This document shows, one piece after another, positions 8,565 to 17,811 of a stretch of DNA of 36,246 nt (the stretch's first letter is position 1; each line of letters opens with the position of its first letter). Origin of the DNA: Cyclostephanos tholiformis (Eukaryota > Bacillariophyta > Thalassiosirophyceae > Thalassiosirales > Thalassiosiraceae); contig JALLPB010000087.1 of NCBI GenBank assembly GCA_036939975.1, positions 1 to 36,246 of the forward strand, written 5' to 3'. Both the position numbers and the translations under genes were made by a program. Under the pieces are notes generated by a model. It worked only from the letters and a program-made list of their open reading frames with translations. It was not told where the DNA came from and ran no database searches.

Positions 8565-9689
8565 TTTTATCACCCCGTATATTATAGTTATAACCGGGCG
8601 CAGTATGTATTTAAGTAAAAGGCAGACGTCGCTGGGGATATATTCGTTAAAATATTCACTCCGACGACTACTATATAGGTATGTTGCTTGCTCGAAGTGG
8701 GTCCGGCCGGCAGTCTTGTTGTTCTCAAAACTGGCAAAAGCTGACCGAACCGTTTTCCCCCGCGTTGGGAGGAGGGCCGTTCCTCTATTTTTTTTCTTGT
8801 CAATTTTTTTGAATAATACTACGATATATATATTTAGGTTAGGTTCCTATCTAGTGTGATCAGGATAGGGAGGAACTAGTACGGGAATGTGACGACGTGG
8901 AGAACATATAGTGGGGTGATCACACGTGTGTATGATGCAGTATGGTGTGTGTAGAGTACTTATTCCTACTTACGTGATTGTCGCGGCCGGTCGTCGTGAC
9001 GACGACGACGATCAGGACGATGAGGGACGAAAATGACGGTGCTTACCTCCCGCACGCGTTTGGTAGTCGACCACCACTTGACGTATCGAAGGATCTGCGC
9101 GGATCGTCGATATACGTCGACTGTCGACGTTACTATCACAGAATGTCGAGGTTAAATCACGAGTATCGGACGATGGCACAATGTCGCTCTTTGTTTTCCC
9201 CCCTCGACTCGACTCATAACTCCTGAATAAATTGTGTACAATAGTATTGGCGTGGGGGGGGTGGGGGGGTGGGGGGTGGGATTGTCAAGCCCGTCGGAAA
9301 GGCAGTGGAGAGGGCACCGATGGCTCATAAAACGTCCATATACAAAAATGAAATCGATGGGAAGACAATCTAGAGGGATGAACGGAATAAGGACGAAATG
9401 GCGGAGTGTATGGCCAATTAGATTTTGTATGGCAGTTAATGTGTGATTCTGATGCCAAATCACGAGATGAAAAATATGTTATCCTAGCCTCGTGTTCTTT
9501 AACATGTCGATGAAACGAATAGTGCTGCTGACACGAATTACTTATCGCTGTGTAGCAAATGGCGCCGCAGTGCCCGCCCGGGAGACGTCATTCGGGATGC
9601 TAACACCCGAACGTCTGCCTATTGCACTGCATGTTGCCTCCTTCCTAACGAAATAACCCCCTCCCCCCCTATACTCGACAAAAGGTCCG
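8565..9689. other. Intergenic with G-quadruplex-like tract
   Basis: This is the upstream region of the minus-strand low-complexity gene and the downstream region of the protease gene. It holds a G-rich tract at 9254-9280 with runs of 8, 7, 6 and 3 Gs separated by single Ts. Open frames such as 8978-9226 show no recognisable domain or biased composition and are not supported as genes. Confidence 0.55.
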
Positions 9690-11147
9690 CTACAATCCCA
9701 ACCAACTTCCAAGGAACACCCGGCTATTCCACATCCCATGAATCAACATGGTAACTAATAGGTTGCCGGATTTCGCGTACAAGGCTGCCCACAGCCAACC
9801 AAGAACCATCAGCGGTATCGCTCCCATGACATTCATATGGTGAACTGAGAATAGTATACCACTAACAAATACGCTGGGCCAAAACCCCATAAAGAGACCC
9901 AACGCGGGTAGCAAATAACCACGGTACAGCACTTCCTCCCACCAAGGTGCGCTGAGGCAAGGGGCAATGTAACCCACCAAGGACGCAAGGAAGTCATTAT
10001 TCTCGGGATTGATGAGCTGGGACACCACGCCCTCTGCTTGCTGAGCGAAGAGGTAGGGCGGTAGTACGATCTGATTGACGAAATCGGCAATATTGAAGAG
10101 CCACGCGGATACGAAATATCCGCCGATCGTCCACCAGATCCAGTACGTATCCCATTTATTCGTGTACCACCGATGAGATCTAAGAACTCTCGTCTTTGAT
10201 TCATTGTCAATCGAATCATCCTTCTTTAGCGCCGTCGTCCATCCACCCCCAAAGAATGGCTTTGGACTCAAGACCACGGCTAGAATAGCACTACCGACAA
10301 TGACCCACGCAAGGTGACCGAGCAATACCACCAAACTTCGATGCATCGGAACAGTTAGGGGAAGGCCGGATCCGGCCGCGGCGTATAACGTATTTTCGAA
10401 TAGTAGCGAAAACCTCCCAGTGGAGAAGTAGCCCACCGTGAGCAGGAGGAATGCTATAATCGAGGTCGACCGTGGATGTAGCTCTTTCTCAACGATGTCG
10501 TCCTCAGATTTCTTCGCTCGCTTCTTCGCTTTCTTCGCTTTAGATCTCAATTTCCACGGCGCCTCAGACATCGTGGGATCTGCCCAGATCGGAGGGACCG
10601 CCACGATAGAACTGTTACCTGTGGATGACGATGTGTGCTCCACCGAGCTTTTTCTCAACCAGACCAAGCCCCCAAATGCCATCATCCCTGCGAGACTATC
10701 CAATCCTATGCTTTGAAACCAACCTTCGTCGTTGGGTATGAGCTGAAAGGGAAACGTCAATTGATGCTGTGTTAGTATTCGTAGATGAAATACGTATAGG
10801 CACAGCCCAATGAGGAACTGAGTGCGAGGCCTGAGAGTGATGAGCCATGTTGGCATCCAGGGCAACGCCCAATTTGGTCTCGCTGATGGCGATCGTTCGG
10901 CATCACTGCTGATGCTGCCATCATTACAACTGGCTGATGCCGACGAAACTAGCAGCGATGGGTTTGTACTTGTTCTTGACGTGTAGACCGGGCGATTTTC
11001 CCGATGACTGTTCCGTGTAGATGCTACAGTGACGGAAACATCACGAACGAAGCGATGATTCGTAGCTTTGATAATCGGCATGGGAGATAAACCAAAACCG
11101 CTGCATGATGCGATCAATAATGGGTAAATTGCCGCAGCGATAAACAT
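9690..11147 (-). CDS. CPBP-family (CAAX/ABI-type) intramembrane metalloprotease
   Basis: The protein has 485 residues with about seven or eight hydrophobic segments. The C-terminal domain carries the three family motifs: EEVLYR (E404, E405, R409), FSVHH (F433 to H437) and HGMWN (H470, N474). In the CPBP family these glutamates and histidines form the metal site of a membrane-embedded protease. The N-terminus (residues 1-25) is a hydrophobic signal followed by SCSGFGLS, which resembles a diatom signal peptide plus ASAF-like plastid import motif, so the plastid is a plausible location. A Lys-rich loop (KAKKAKKRAKK, about residue 205) lies between membrane segments. Plant plastid members of this family act in chlorophyll homeostasis and protein quality control; whether this one does is inference. 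The start was chosen because it gives a complete signal peptide. Confidence 0.85.
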   Translation of the reverse strand: MFIAAAIYPLLIASCSGFGLSPMPIIKATNHRFVRDVSVTVASTRNSHRENRPVYTSRTSTNPSLLVSSASASCNDGSISSDAERSPSARPNWALPWMPTWLITLRPRTQFLIGLCLYVFHLRILTQHQLTFPFQLIPNDEGWFQSIGLDSLAGMMAFGGLVWLRKSSVEHTSSSTGNSSIVAVPPIWADPTMSEAPWKLRSKAKKAKKRAKKSEDDIVEKELHPRSTSIIAFLLLTVGYFSTGRFSLLFENTLYAAAGSGLPLTVPMHRSLVVLLGHLAWVIVGSAILAVVLSPKPFFGGGWTTALKKDDSIDNESKTRVLRSHRWYTNKWDTYWIWWTIGGYFVSAWLFNIADFVNQIVLPPYLFAQQAEGVVSQLINPENNDFLASLVGYIAPCLSAPWWEEVLYRGYLLPALGLFMGFWPSVFVSGILFSVHHMNVMGAIPLMVLGWLWAALYAKSGNLLVTMLIHGMWNSRVFLGSWLGL

Positions 11148-11369
11148 CTCCCGAACAAAATTGTCGCAAGACCTCGCCCTCCGCCCTCCGCGCGACGAAC
11201 TATTATTATGACAACGAGCATGTACCTACCTACCTAGTAGTAGTTGTTAGGAAGAGATGTGTTTGAGGCTTGTTCCACGGTCGACGGCCAGAGCCGAAAA
11301 AGTAATAGTAGTAGGTAACAAAATAATAGGTAATATTATTTTGTTTCACTTCTACCTTATCTAAAAACC

Positions 11370-12329
11370 ATGGCCGATCAAGATTCTCTAGGTCCAGCCG
11401 AGGAACCACCCTCCCTCGCTGATCACAAGCTTCGCATCTCCCAAGCCGCGAGTCTTCTTGACCCGTCGGAGCGCGATGCAGCCTTGATCTCCGCACTCCG
11501 GGGTGTGACCGCCGAGCTGGAAGCCGCGGAGGAGGACCACGCTCGCGCGACGGATCGCCTGGAGACGGCGAGGGAACTGTTCGATTGGGCGACGGGCGCT
11601 CTTTCCGGATACTCAAAGACCAAAAATTACGAGGCAGCCGCACCATTAGAGCAGTCGCAAGGACAATGCGGTCGCAAGCGGAAGGGGGGGGGGGATAGTA
11701 CTTTCAACGACGAGCAAGTGGCCAGGATGAAGTTCACCAATCCCGTCGAGGGGCCGTTGTCGTTCCCCTCCCCGGCCTCCGGGGGTGGCATGACGGACGC
11801 GCAGATCGAACAACACAAGGATGCCTTCTACATGAAGCTTTGTGGCGTTCCTTACTCAGAACTGGGCACCTTCACCCCCCCCGCGACTATGGCCAACCTC
11901 AAGACTAGGGCGCAGCTCGACGAATTCATCCACATCGCTACCCATTGGGATACTGGCACCGATAAATTAAGCGTGATGGACTTTCGTCGGCAGCATAAGA
12001 TATTTTACACCAAAATGAAGAACGTAAAGGAAAATATCGGCAGGCGAACCGGTCATCATGTGCGGGATGTCGTCGGAAGCGACGGGCGAAAGGCATTTTG
12101 TCAATGTGGCAAAAACGACGAGAGTCTCGTATATATCAGCTTGGAGGAGCTGTATGATGCCATCTTTGAGGTGCACTGCTTGATGGGCCATCGGGGGTGG
12201 AATGCTACAAAGAATTTTGCCAACTTTAAATATGCCAACATACCTCTAGAGCAGGTACGATTCTTTATAGAGACGTGTCCTGCTTGCCTGTCGAAAAGGA
12301 TGGGGAGACGAGGAGCTGAGATCGTATGA
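11370..12329 (+). CDS. Protein ending in integrase-type H2C2 zinc-binding domain
   Basis: The 319-residue protein begins with a helical, Ala/Glu-rich, probably coiled-coil region (about residues 20-80), then a basic KRKGGG linker. It ends with an H2C2 finger: H269-x4-H274-x28-C303-x2-C306, with the spacing and wording (HCLMGHRGWNAT, KYANI, CPACLSKR) of the N-terminal zinc domain of gypsy/Ginger-type integrases. In a full integrase a DDE core would follow, but here a TGA comes 12 residues after the last cysteine. Just after the stop, the same frame reads YQQDEHKNFV, which could be a remnant of the core after a deletion. The product is either a truncated transposon gene or a domesticated DNA-binding protein. 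It has its own start and no visible introns. Confidence 0.65.
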   Translation: MADQDSLGPAEEPPSLADHKLRISQAASLLDPSERDAALISALRGVTAELEAAEEDHARATDRLETARELFDWATGALSGYSKTKNYEAAAPLEQSQGQCGRKRKGGGDSTFNDEQVARMKFTNPVEGPLSFPSPASGGGMTDAQIEQHKDAFYMKLCGVPYSELGTFTPPATMANLKTRAQLDEFIHIATHWDTGTDKLSVMDFRRQHKIFYTKMKNVKENIGRRTGHHVRDVVGSDGRKAFCQCGKNDESLVYISLEELYDAIFEVHCLMGHRGWNATKNFANFKYANIPLEQVRFFIETCPACLSKRMGRRGAEIV

Positions 12330-12751
12330 TATCAACAAGATGAGCATAAAAACTTCGTGCGAGTAGATGTTAGTTCGTTCGTTTTTCTTCCGATACTAAA
12401 TCTCTGGGCGCCGCGAGGTGGAGGAAGACTGCTTTCAGACAGCCATATTGCTGAGGGAGGGGATGACCCCTACCAGGCGACCTTAGTGGCAGCTCGATCG
12501 CAGACGAGGACGAAGGAAATCGCCGTCGGGATCGCGGGACGAAGCTATTCGAGTCAATTACTCGAGGGATTTTTTCATATAAACAAAAAGCAACAAAAAA
12601 TGTATCCCACCTCTTCGTGTCAAATATTGTGGGAGGAGTTCTTATAAAAAAAGTGCATTACCGCGTTCGTCAAAATGACAAAGCTACACTCTCCGAGCCT
12701 GCTCGAGAGCTATTTTGACACTTCTCTGTGGCAAGTTCATCGAATAAAATC
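12330..12751. other. Intergenic between convergent genes, possible integrase remnant
   Basis: The 5' part continues the preceding frame for a short distance after its stop codon. A 96-codon open frame (12357-12647) has no recognisable similarity. No RNA gene or clear terminator was recognised. Confidence 0.4.
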
Positions 12752-14173
12752 TTACCAGCGACCGCCCCTTCGATCATCATATCGATCGCGCTGCCAACGA
12801 TCTCTCTCGTTTCTTCCACTTTGTCCTCTATCGCCATAGCCGCCTCCTCCTCCTCTGCCATCCCTACCCCCTCCACCATACCCACCTCGATATTCGTCCC
12901 TATATCCTCCTCCGTACCTGCCTCGTTCATCGCGCGGGGGCGGGCCCCTATATCCGCCGCCGCCGTTTGCCGGTCCCACCCGCAGCGGGGGATGACCTCC
13001 GCCACCACCACCACCACCCCCACCGCCGGGGAGGGGGAATCCCCTCTTCTGCAATTCCTTCAATTTGTCCCTGACCAATTTCCAACCGACGTACTGCTTC
13101 CCGGCGTAGTGGGCAGCTATGCGCTCGTCGGCGTCTCGACTGCTCATGAAATTACCGGACACCTCGCACACGACCTTGTCGGTGGATGTGTCCGACCGGA
13201 GGTACTGCAGCTGCCGCAGTAGGTTGTCGGTATTGTCCCGCAATGGCGGGAGCTGAAGTACGAGCGACTGTAATTCGAGGAGCGTCGTTAGCTTGGCCTT
13301 CTCGAGCTCGAGCAGACGCGGGTCGACGACCTTCGCGGGCGGCGGGACGTCGGCCGTCGCGGCGACTTCCTCCGCATCCTTCGCCGCCTTTTCCTTGTCC
13401 TTGCTCCTCTTCTTCTTCTTCTTCGACGGCTCCGACGCTTGCCTCTCCTCCTCCTTGATCGCGTCTTCGGCGGCCTTCTTGGCGGCCTCCTCGGCCTCGG
13501 CCTCGGCCTCGGCGGCGAGCACAATCAATAGTTCATTCTCCTCCTTTTCCAGACTTTCAAGCTTCTCCAGGAGACACGACATTTCCTCCTCGATGAGAAT
13601 CGCCTGCGATACGCTCGACGCGCACTTCTCGAGCATCTCCTCGTTGACGTTGATGATCAGATCCTCTCGATTGCCCATCCCGCTCCCATCCGTTCGTTGT
13701 TTCATCGCCATCGCGACCTCCCTCCTTAGCTTCTCCTTGTTCCGAACCACCGTCCTATCGCACTGTCGCACGAGGTCGAGCAATTTCCTCGCCAGCATGT
13801 CCTCGTACCCGAGGCGGCGCTTTTCGTGTTCCGGCAAACTGGCGAATTCCTCGCGCGCGTGATCGTCGACGCGATAGGGATTCGTACCAATGTCCGACTT
13901 TGTGTTAGTGAATAGGTCGTACACGTCGATGCCGCCCATATTCTCGTTGACTGCGACGGATTCGGCCCACGTCGGTTCCTCCTGGGAGGACAATGACCAC
14001 GCGCAGTACAATGGACAAACGTCCTGGTCGTAACAGGAACGCTTCTGACGACGGGTCGGTCCGCCGCCGCCTCCGCCGCCTCCGTGGGAGGATATCCCGG
14101 AGGCCCCCTCGACTGGAGCGTTGCGATCGGCGCCCATGAGGGCGTCGAGCATCGCTCGGGCTTCGTCCGCCAT
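12752..14173 (-). CDS. LUC7-like U1 snRNP-associated splicing factor
   Basis: The 473-residue protein starts with ADEARAMLDALMG, matching the LUC7 opening helix. It continues with the LUC7 core: DVYDLFTNTKSDIG, GYEDMLARKLLDLVRQCDR (about 140-165), a long coiled coil with a Lys/Glu-rich KKKKKRSKDK stretch (about 190-300), and the second finger region VCEVSGNFMSSRDADERI (about 335) followed by AAHYAGKQYVGW. LUC7 proteins bind the U1 snRNA-5' splice site duplex. Here several zinc ligands appear lost: the usual CPHD before LF is VYD; the Cys/His pair after DLG is only partly present; the second Cys of the second finger is Ser; and the last His is Tyr. The C-terminus (about 385-473) is an RGG/glycine-rich tail rather than the usual RS domain. 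The nuclear role is inferred from the family. Confidence 0.82.
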   Translation of the reverse strand: MADEARAMLDALMGADRNAPVEGASGISSHGGGGGGGGPTRRQKRSCYDQDVCPLYCAWSLSSQEEPTWAESVAVNENMGGIDVYDLFTNTKSDIGTNPYRVDDHAREEFASLPEHEKRRLGYEDMLARKLLDLVRQCDRTVVRNKEKLRREVAMAMKQRTDGSGMGNREDLIINVNEEMLEKCASSVSQAILIEEEMSCLLEKLESLEKEENELLIVLAAEAEAEAEEAAKKAAEDAIKEEERQASEPSKKKKKRSKDKEKAAKDAEEVAATADVPPPAKVVDPRLLELEKAKLTTLLELQSLVLQLPPLRDNTDNLLRQLQYLRSDTSTDKVVCEVSGNFMSSRDADERIAAHYAGKQYVGWKLVRDKLKELQKRGFPLPGGGGGGGGGGGHPPLRVGPANGGGGYRGPPPRDERGRYGGGYRDEYRGGYGGGGRDGRGGGGGYGDRGQSGRNERDRWQRDRYDDRRGGRW

Positions 14174-14980
14174 GGTGAAAAATCTTCAGTATCTAGTAAT
14201 ACTCGGACGCAACGGGCCTGCTGGGGCAGGTGTGGGCTGCGATATGAGAGAGGAGAGGTATCGATAGATAGAGATTTCCATGGTCGCGTACTTTCGCGTA
14301 AGTAGATTATTACTACACAGGATACATAAGCCATATCTGTAGTGAGGACACAGTACGTTGCTAGAAAGTACGTATCGTACATACTCTGTTATGATGTTAT
14401 TATGGACAGGCTATCTCTCTAGGCGGGAAGGGCAAAGCGGAGATGACAATAATTTTTTGGTAATAGTCAACAATGACAACGTACCCTTGACGGCCAATGC
14501 TCCATATAATACCCACCTTCCAAGACGAGAGAATACCCCTCCTTTTTAGTACCCACTAATCCCGTTGAACAATATCAACATGCCAACCGTCCATTACATC
14601 TCGCGCGCAGTTCTCAAGGAGGAATATGGCATTAGTGGCTTGTCATCCGACCAAGATTCCGCGACCTTGTTGTGTCGTTATGTCGCTGCCGCTCGCCCAC
14701 CGCCCTCTTTGGCGGTGGGGAGGAAATTGCATGTACCTTATAGCCCCTATATTGCGATGGAGTAGGAGGAGGAGGAGGATTTCGCTTCGTGATGTAGCCC
14801 GTCAAACGCGTCGACAAAAACGTTGGACGCGACTTGGTCGAGTGGCAACAGCGATGACGATGGCGATGGGTGAGTCGGGATGCTCGCTTGAGCAAGCTTA
14901 TTGCAAACTCATGGTGCACACATAGTGATAATACGTGATTTGTCCGATGCAGCGTTCACCCCTCCCACTTATGGATATGC
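14174..14980. other. Intergenic upstream of LUC7-like gene and homeodomain ORF
   Basis: This 800-base stretch holds the promoter side of the minus-strand LUC7-like gene and the upstream side of the homeodomain frame. It contains a near-palindrome around 14685-14720 (GCCCACCGCCCTCTTTGGCGGTGGG) that could form a hairpin. Short open frames here have no recognisable domain. Confidence 0.45.
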
Positions 14981-15676
14981 ATGTATCATGACACCACCCT
15001 TCTTCATTTTAGGCACCAGTACAATGGAGGACTCGATCGCATCCGCACGCCGCGGCCAAAAGGAAAACACCAAGAGCAGTGTGCAACCAATGTGAGAAGT
15101 GATGACATGATGATGTGTGGTTGCGATTCTTGGGTGGAGCGACCGCAGGATGATCCTGAACCATCAAGGCCGAGGAACAAGAAGTGCGCACCCATCCCCA
15201 CGGAGACCATCGAGTACCTAATGTCATGGATGATGAGCCTGAATCACGTGGCCCATCCCTACTCCACCAAGCAGGAGAAGGCTTTGATTATGGCCAATAC
15301 TGGCATTGGACTCAGACGGATAAATAACTGGTTCAACAATAATAGGAGGAGGATAAGGAAGCCATTCATCGAGGCTGGCATGACAGTAGCGGCCATCAGC
15401 TCACTCGGATCTAAGAGGAAAAACATAACTATGCCTTGCGCGCCATCTTTGGGAGAAACCCTTATCACCAGGAAGGCATGTCGAGTCGTTGCCCACGGCG
15501 AGGATGATGAATGCATGCCAGACTTTGATCGCCGCATTCCCATGGCTTTGCAGTCAATTCAAGGCCTCGTGGAAAATGAGGTGGCATCAATCGACGGGGC
15601 ACATCATGACTCTTTCTCGGGTCTTGAATTGCACTTCAACGGCACCAAACCAAATCCGTCAATACACCTGAACTGA
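14981..15676 (+). CDS. TALE-class homeodomain protein (possibly part of a decayed larger gene)
   Basis: The open frame encodes 231 residues. A homeodomain spans about residues 66-128. HPYSTKQEKALI is the three-residue loop extension region typical of TALE/KN homeodomains (usually PYP), followed by the recognition helix INNWFNNNRRRIRKP, which keeps the invariant W, F, N and R positions. The rest has no recognised domain. The true start is uncertain: another frame (ATG at 15023) reads well up to 15093, implying an upstream exon or a frameshift. The frame ends at TGA 15674-15676, and sequence after it in another frame again looks coding. This could be an intact small transcription factor or the first piece of the degraded multi-domain gene that follows. 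Confidence 0.7.
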   Translation: MYHDTTLLHFRHQYNGGLDRIRTPRPKGKHQEQCATNVRSDDMMMCGCDSWVERPQDDPEPSRPRNKKCAPIPTETIEYLMSWMMSLNHVAHPYSTKQEKALIMANTGIGLRRINNWFNNNRRRIRKPFIEAGMTVAAISSLGSKRKNITMPCAPSLGETLITRKACRVVAHGEDDECMPDFDRRIPMALQSIQGLVENEVASIDGAHHDSFSGLELHFNGTKPNPSIHLN

Positions 15677-15732
15677 CCAATCGCACCTCGAATGATATCG
15701 AAGACCACTGAGAATGGGATGCAATCGCCAGT

Positions 15733-16143
15733 ATGAGCAATTCAAACTATGAAAGTGAAAGGAAGCAACATATACTTGCCAAGCTGGCAGGTCGCCGCAA
15801 ACTTCTGGAATGGGTGCAACTGAGCCGCGTTGCCGCCATAGGAAGAATTAGCAATATCTGGAATGAACAGGGCGAGTTGCCACTATTGCCCACAATGCTT
15901 CTAGACAATGTGGTCTGTATCGAGTCTTCGGCGTTATTAGACATTGCTCATCAGGCAACAGATGACGACACTTACTCAACGCAGCAAGCAAATGAATCAA
16001 ATTTTTGTGAAGATTCTGCTCAAGGCCCTCATCTTATCATCGTCACTTTCAATGGAGAAAAAAATCCATCAAGGTTGGGTCAAGTCAGACATTGTCCGAT
16101 CTTTGCAAAGAGATATAAGATCGACGAGACTGGGCTACTCTAG
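15733..16143 (+). pseudogene. Open segment between homeodomain and CRC domain, probably decayed
   Basis: This frame encodes 136 residues with a helical, charged opening (ERKQHILAKLAGRRKLLEW) and no recognised domain. It is preceded in frame by TGA at 15709-15711 and ends with two adjacent TAG codons at 16141-16146. The adjoining CRC exon is in another frame that overlaps it from 15944. It most likely represents a broken part of the same ancestral gene. An independent small gene cannot be excluded. Confidence 0.4.
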
Positions 16144-16833
16144 TAGGTGGAAATTTCTTCTTTTTGATCGGAAAGAATGTTATATGGAGAAATGCCATCT
16201 AATTGTCGACATCTTGGAACAGGATATCACCGTGGAATTGATATTGAGGTCAAGCTTGGAAGAGGGAGTCGCATACTTCAAAAATGCAATTGCAGTAGTC
16301 ACCCCGAAAAATACATTGGCAACCAAGAAGCCACTTATCCGCCACAACATGTCAAATGACAAAAAAATAGGCAGAATTGCATGCAAATGTTTGAAGTTCA
16401 AATACCTCAAGTTGTATTGCGAATGTTTCCAAAAAGTAAGGTGCAACTTTCTTTGATCACATGGATTACACCATATTGTTCCTCGTCTAAAAACTCCATT
16501 TTTGTTTATTTAGTAAGATGTGTTTGTCAGAGTGTGGCTGCATTGATTGCCAGAATTTAAAGGCAGAGGGCAGCTCTACCGGAATTCGAACCAAGGGGAT
16601 AAGTGATATCTTGAAAAGACGACCGGATGCATTTCAAACGTGAGTGCAACACTATTTGGTAAGATTCACAATACACTATAGGACTCTTGAAATAATTTCG
16701 GGCAAGTACAATGCGAGATGTATTACTAACCTTTTCATTATTATTATTTAGTTGCATAAAGAAGTATTGCACCTGCTATAATGCAGGAATAAGATGTAGT
16801 GACAGTTGTGGGTGCAAAAAGTGTCTGAATTAA
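15944..16833 (+). pseudogene. Tesmin/TSO1-like CXC (CRC) domain gene, decayed
   Basis: Three exons can be traced. Exon A (frame open from 15944) ends at 16435 with ACKCLKFKYLKLYCECFQK; intron 16436-16517; exon B 16518-16639 reads CLSECGCIDCQN and then RRPDAFQT; intron 16640-16751 has a TACTAAC branch point near 16723; exon C from 16752 reads CIKKYCTCYNAGIRC and SDSCGCKKCLN. Together these form the two cysteine-rich repeats and the RRPDAF linker of CRC proteins, which bind DNA at TTYGAA-like sites and act in cell-cycle and developmental regulation. Defects: one Cys of the first repeat is Tyr, the start of the second repeat is missing, the first acceptor is imperfect, and TAA at 16831-16833 stops the frame at the end of the domain. 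The reading continues sensibly after that stop, which supports pseudogene status. Confidence 0.65.
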
Positions 16834-17811
16834 GTGAAAGTAGTGGTCGATGGCGCATATTCTGGAATTCCAACCAAATCAGTTTTGCAGGTTGAGGAAG
16901 TGCAACCTGCTATTCCTATTGAACCTCAAAGGACGATGAAAGCGCAAGCAAATACTCCTGATGGAAAGTCTCATACTCCATTGACTTGAAATGATGGATC
17001 AGAAGAGCTCATGGCTTTCGAAGTCAAGCACCGCCCTCTTGATTTACCCGCGGCCATCTTGGTGGACAACGAGCCACTTCTGAGCGTTGTCAGCCTGACT
17101 ACTGAGGTGATGACAAGCAAATATATTCCATCTCAAAACTCGTCCAGTCGTGCCCCTTCCAGTGGCTTTGTTTTACCAGCTCCCGTGCTGTACACATGCA
17201 TTACTTTGGAGAGGTCAGGGGAGATGAATTCTTGGGGTCTGGAAATGATCAAAGAAAATGCAGGCCTTGCTTTCATAGTACGTGTGATCCCTCCAACTGA
17301 GGATGGTCCAACAGTCACATGTTGTCGATTTGCAAACTTGGCCCAATACAATGAAGAAAAGCGCTTAATGGATGTGCGCTTATTGGTGTCATATCTCATC
17401 CCCGGCGATGCTATAATTTCCATCATTGGAATACCAGTAGCAGCATTCCAAAATTTTTTTGAATTTACATCATATACTCGTCGCTCGAAAAAAATGACCA
17501 TCATTGCACTGCATCATGAATTGGTCTATTCAGCAGTACAATCTGAAATGTCGTGATCAATGTGTCAGGAGCATTTAGTGGATGCTCAGATGATGATGGA
17601 TGATCGTGTCTCGAAGTCTATTCGTAAAGTCTGGTGGAGAGTTCTAGCTTTTATCACTGATGATCTGTACAACAAATATCCAGAATCAACATCATCGCAA
17701 CATTTCAAGGAGCCGAGGAAACTCTTTCAGATTTCAGATATACAGCAACTTCGAAGTTCCCAACGTTGCAGTGCTAAGGTGTTGGATAAAGGACTGGATT
17801 TTGAGGCATAA
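16834..17811 (+). pseudogene. PDZ-like domain region with in-frame stops, continuing the CRC frame
   Basis: This is the same frame as the last CRC exon. After TAA 16831-16833 it reads VKVVVDGAYSGIPTKS and on to TGA 16987-16989, then an open stretch with ATG at 17011 to TGA 17554-17556, then on to TAA 17809-17811. The central open frame (181 codons, 17011-17556) contains what looks like a PDZ fold: SWGLEMIKENAGLAFIVRVIPP, then IPGDAIISIIGIPV, the GD-I-x-x-x-x-G pattern of PDZ strands. PDZ domains bind C-terminal peptides. There are three stops in one otherwise protein-like frame. Either this is a decayed gene or 17011-17556 survives as a short protein; I favour decay. Confidence 0.55.

Noticed and set aside
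7567..8859. Plus-strand 430-codon frame opposite the low-complexity gene
   Set aside because: It is proline- and arginine-rich shadow sequence of a GC-rich minus-strand gene, with no domain. The minus strand has an N-terminal membrane segment and a repeated motif; even so, certainty for the minus strand is moderate.
8978..9226. Plus-strand 82-codon frame
   Set aside because: No domain, no targeting signal and no compositional bias beyond chance.
12728..13862. Plus-strand serine-rich frames opposite the LUC7-like gene
   Set aside because: They mirror the Glu/Lys coiled coil and glycine tail of the LUC7-like protein.
14565..14925. Short overlapping frames on both strands
   Set aside because: No recognisable protein features; consistent with random open frames.
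16560..16620. T-loop-like GGTTCGAATTCC on the minus strand, possible tRNA
   Set aside because: The arms do not pair as a T stem, no D or anticodon arm fits, and the stretch is explained as CRC exon B.
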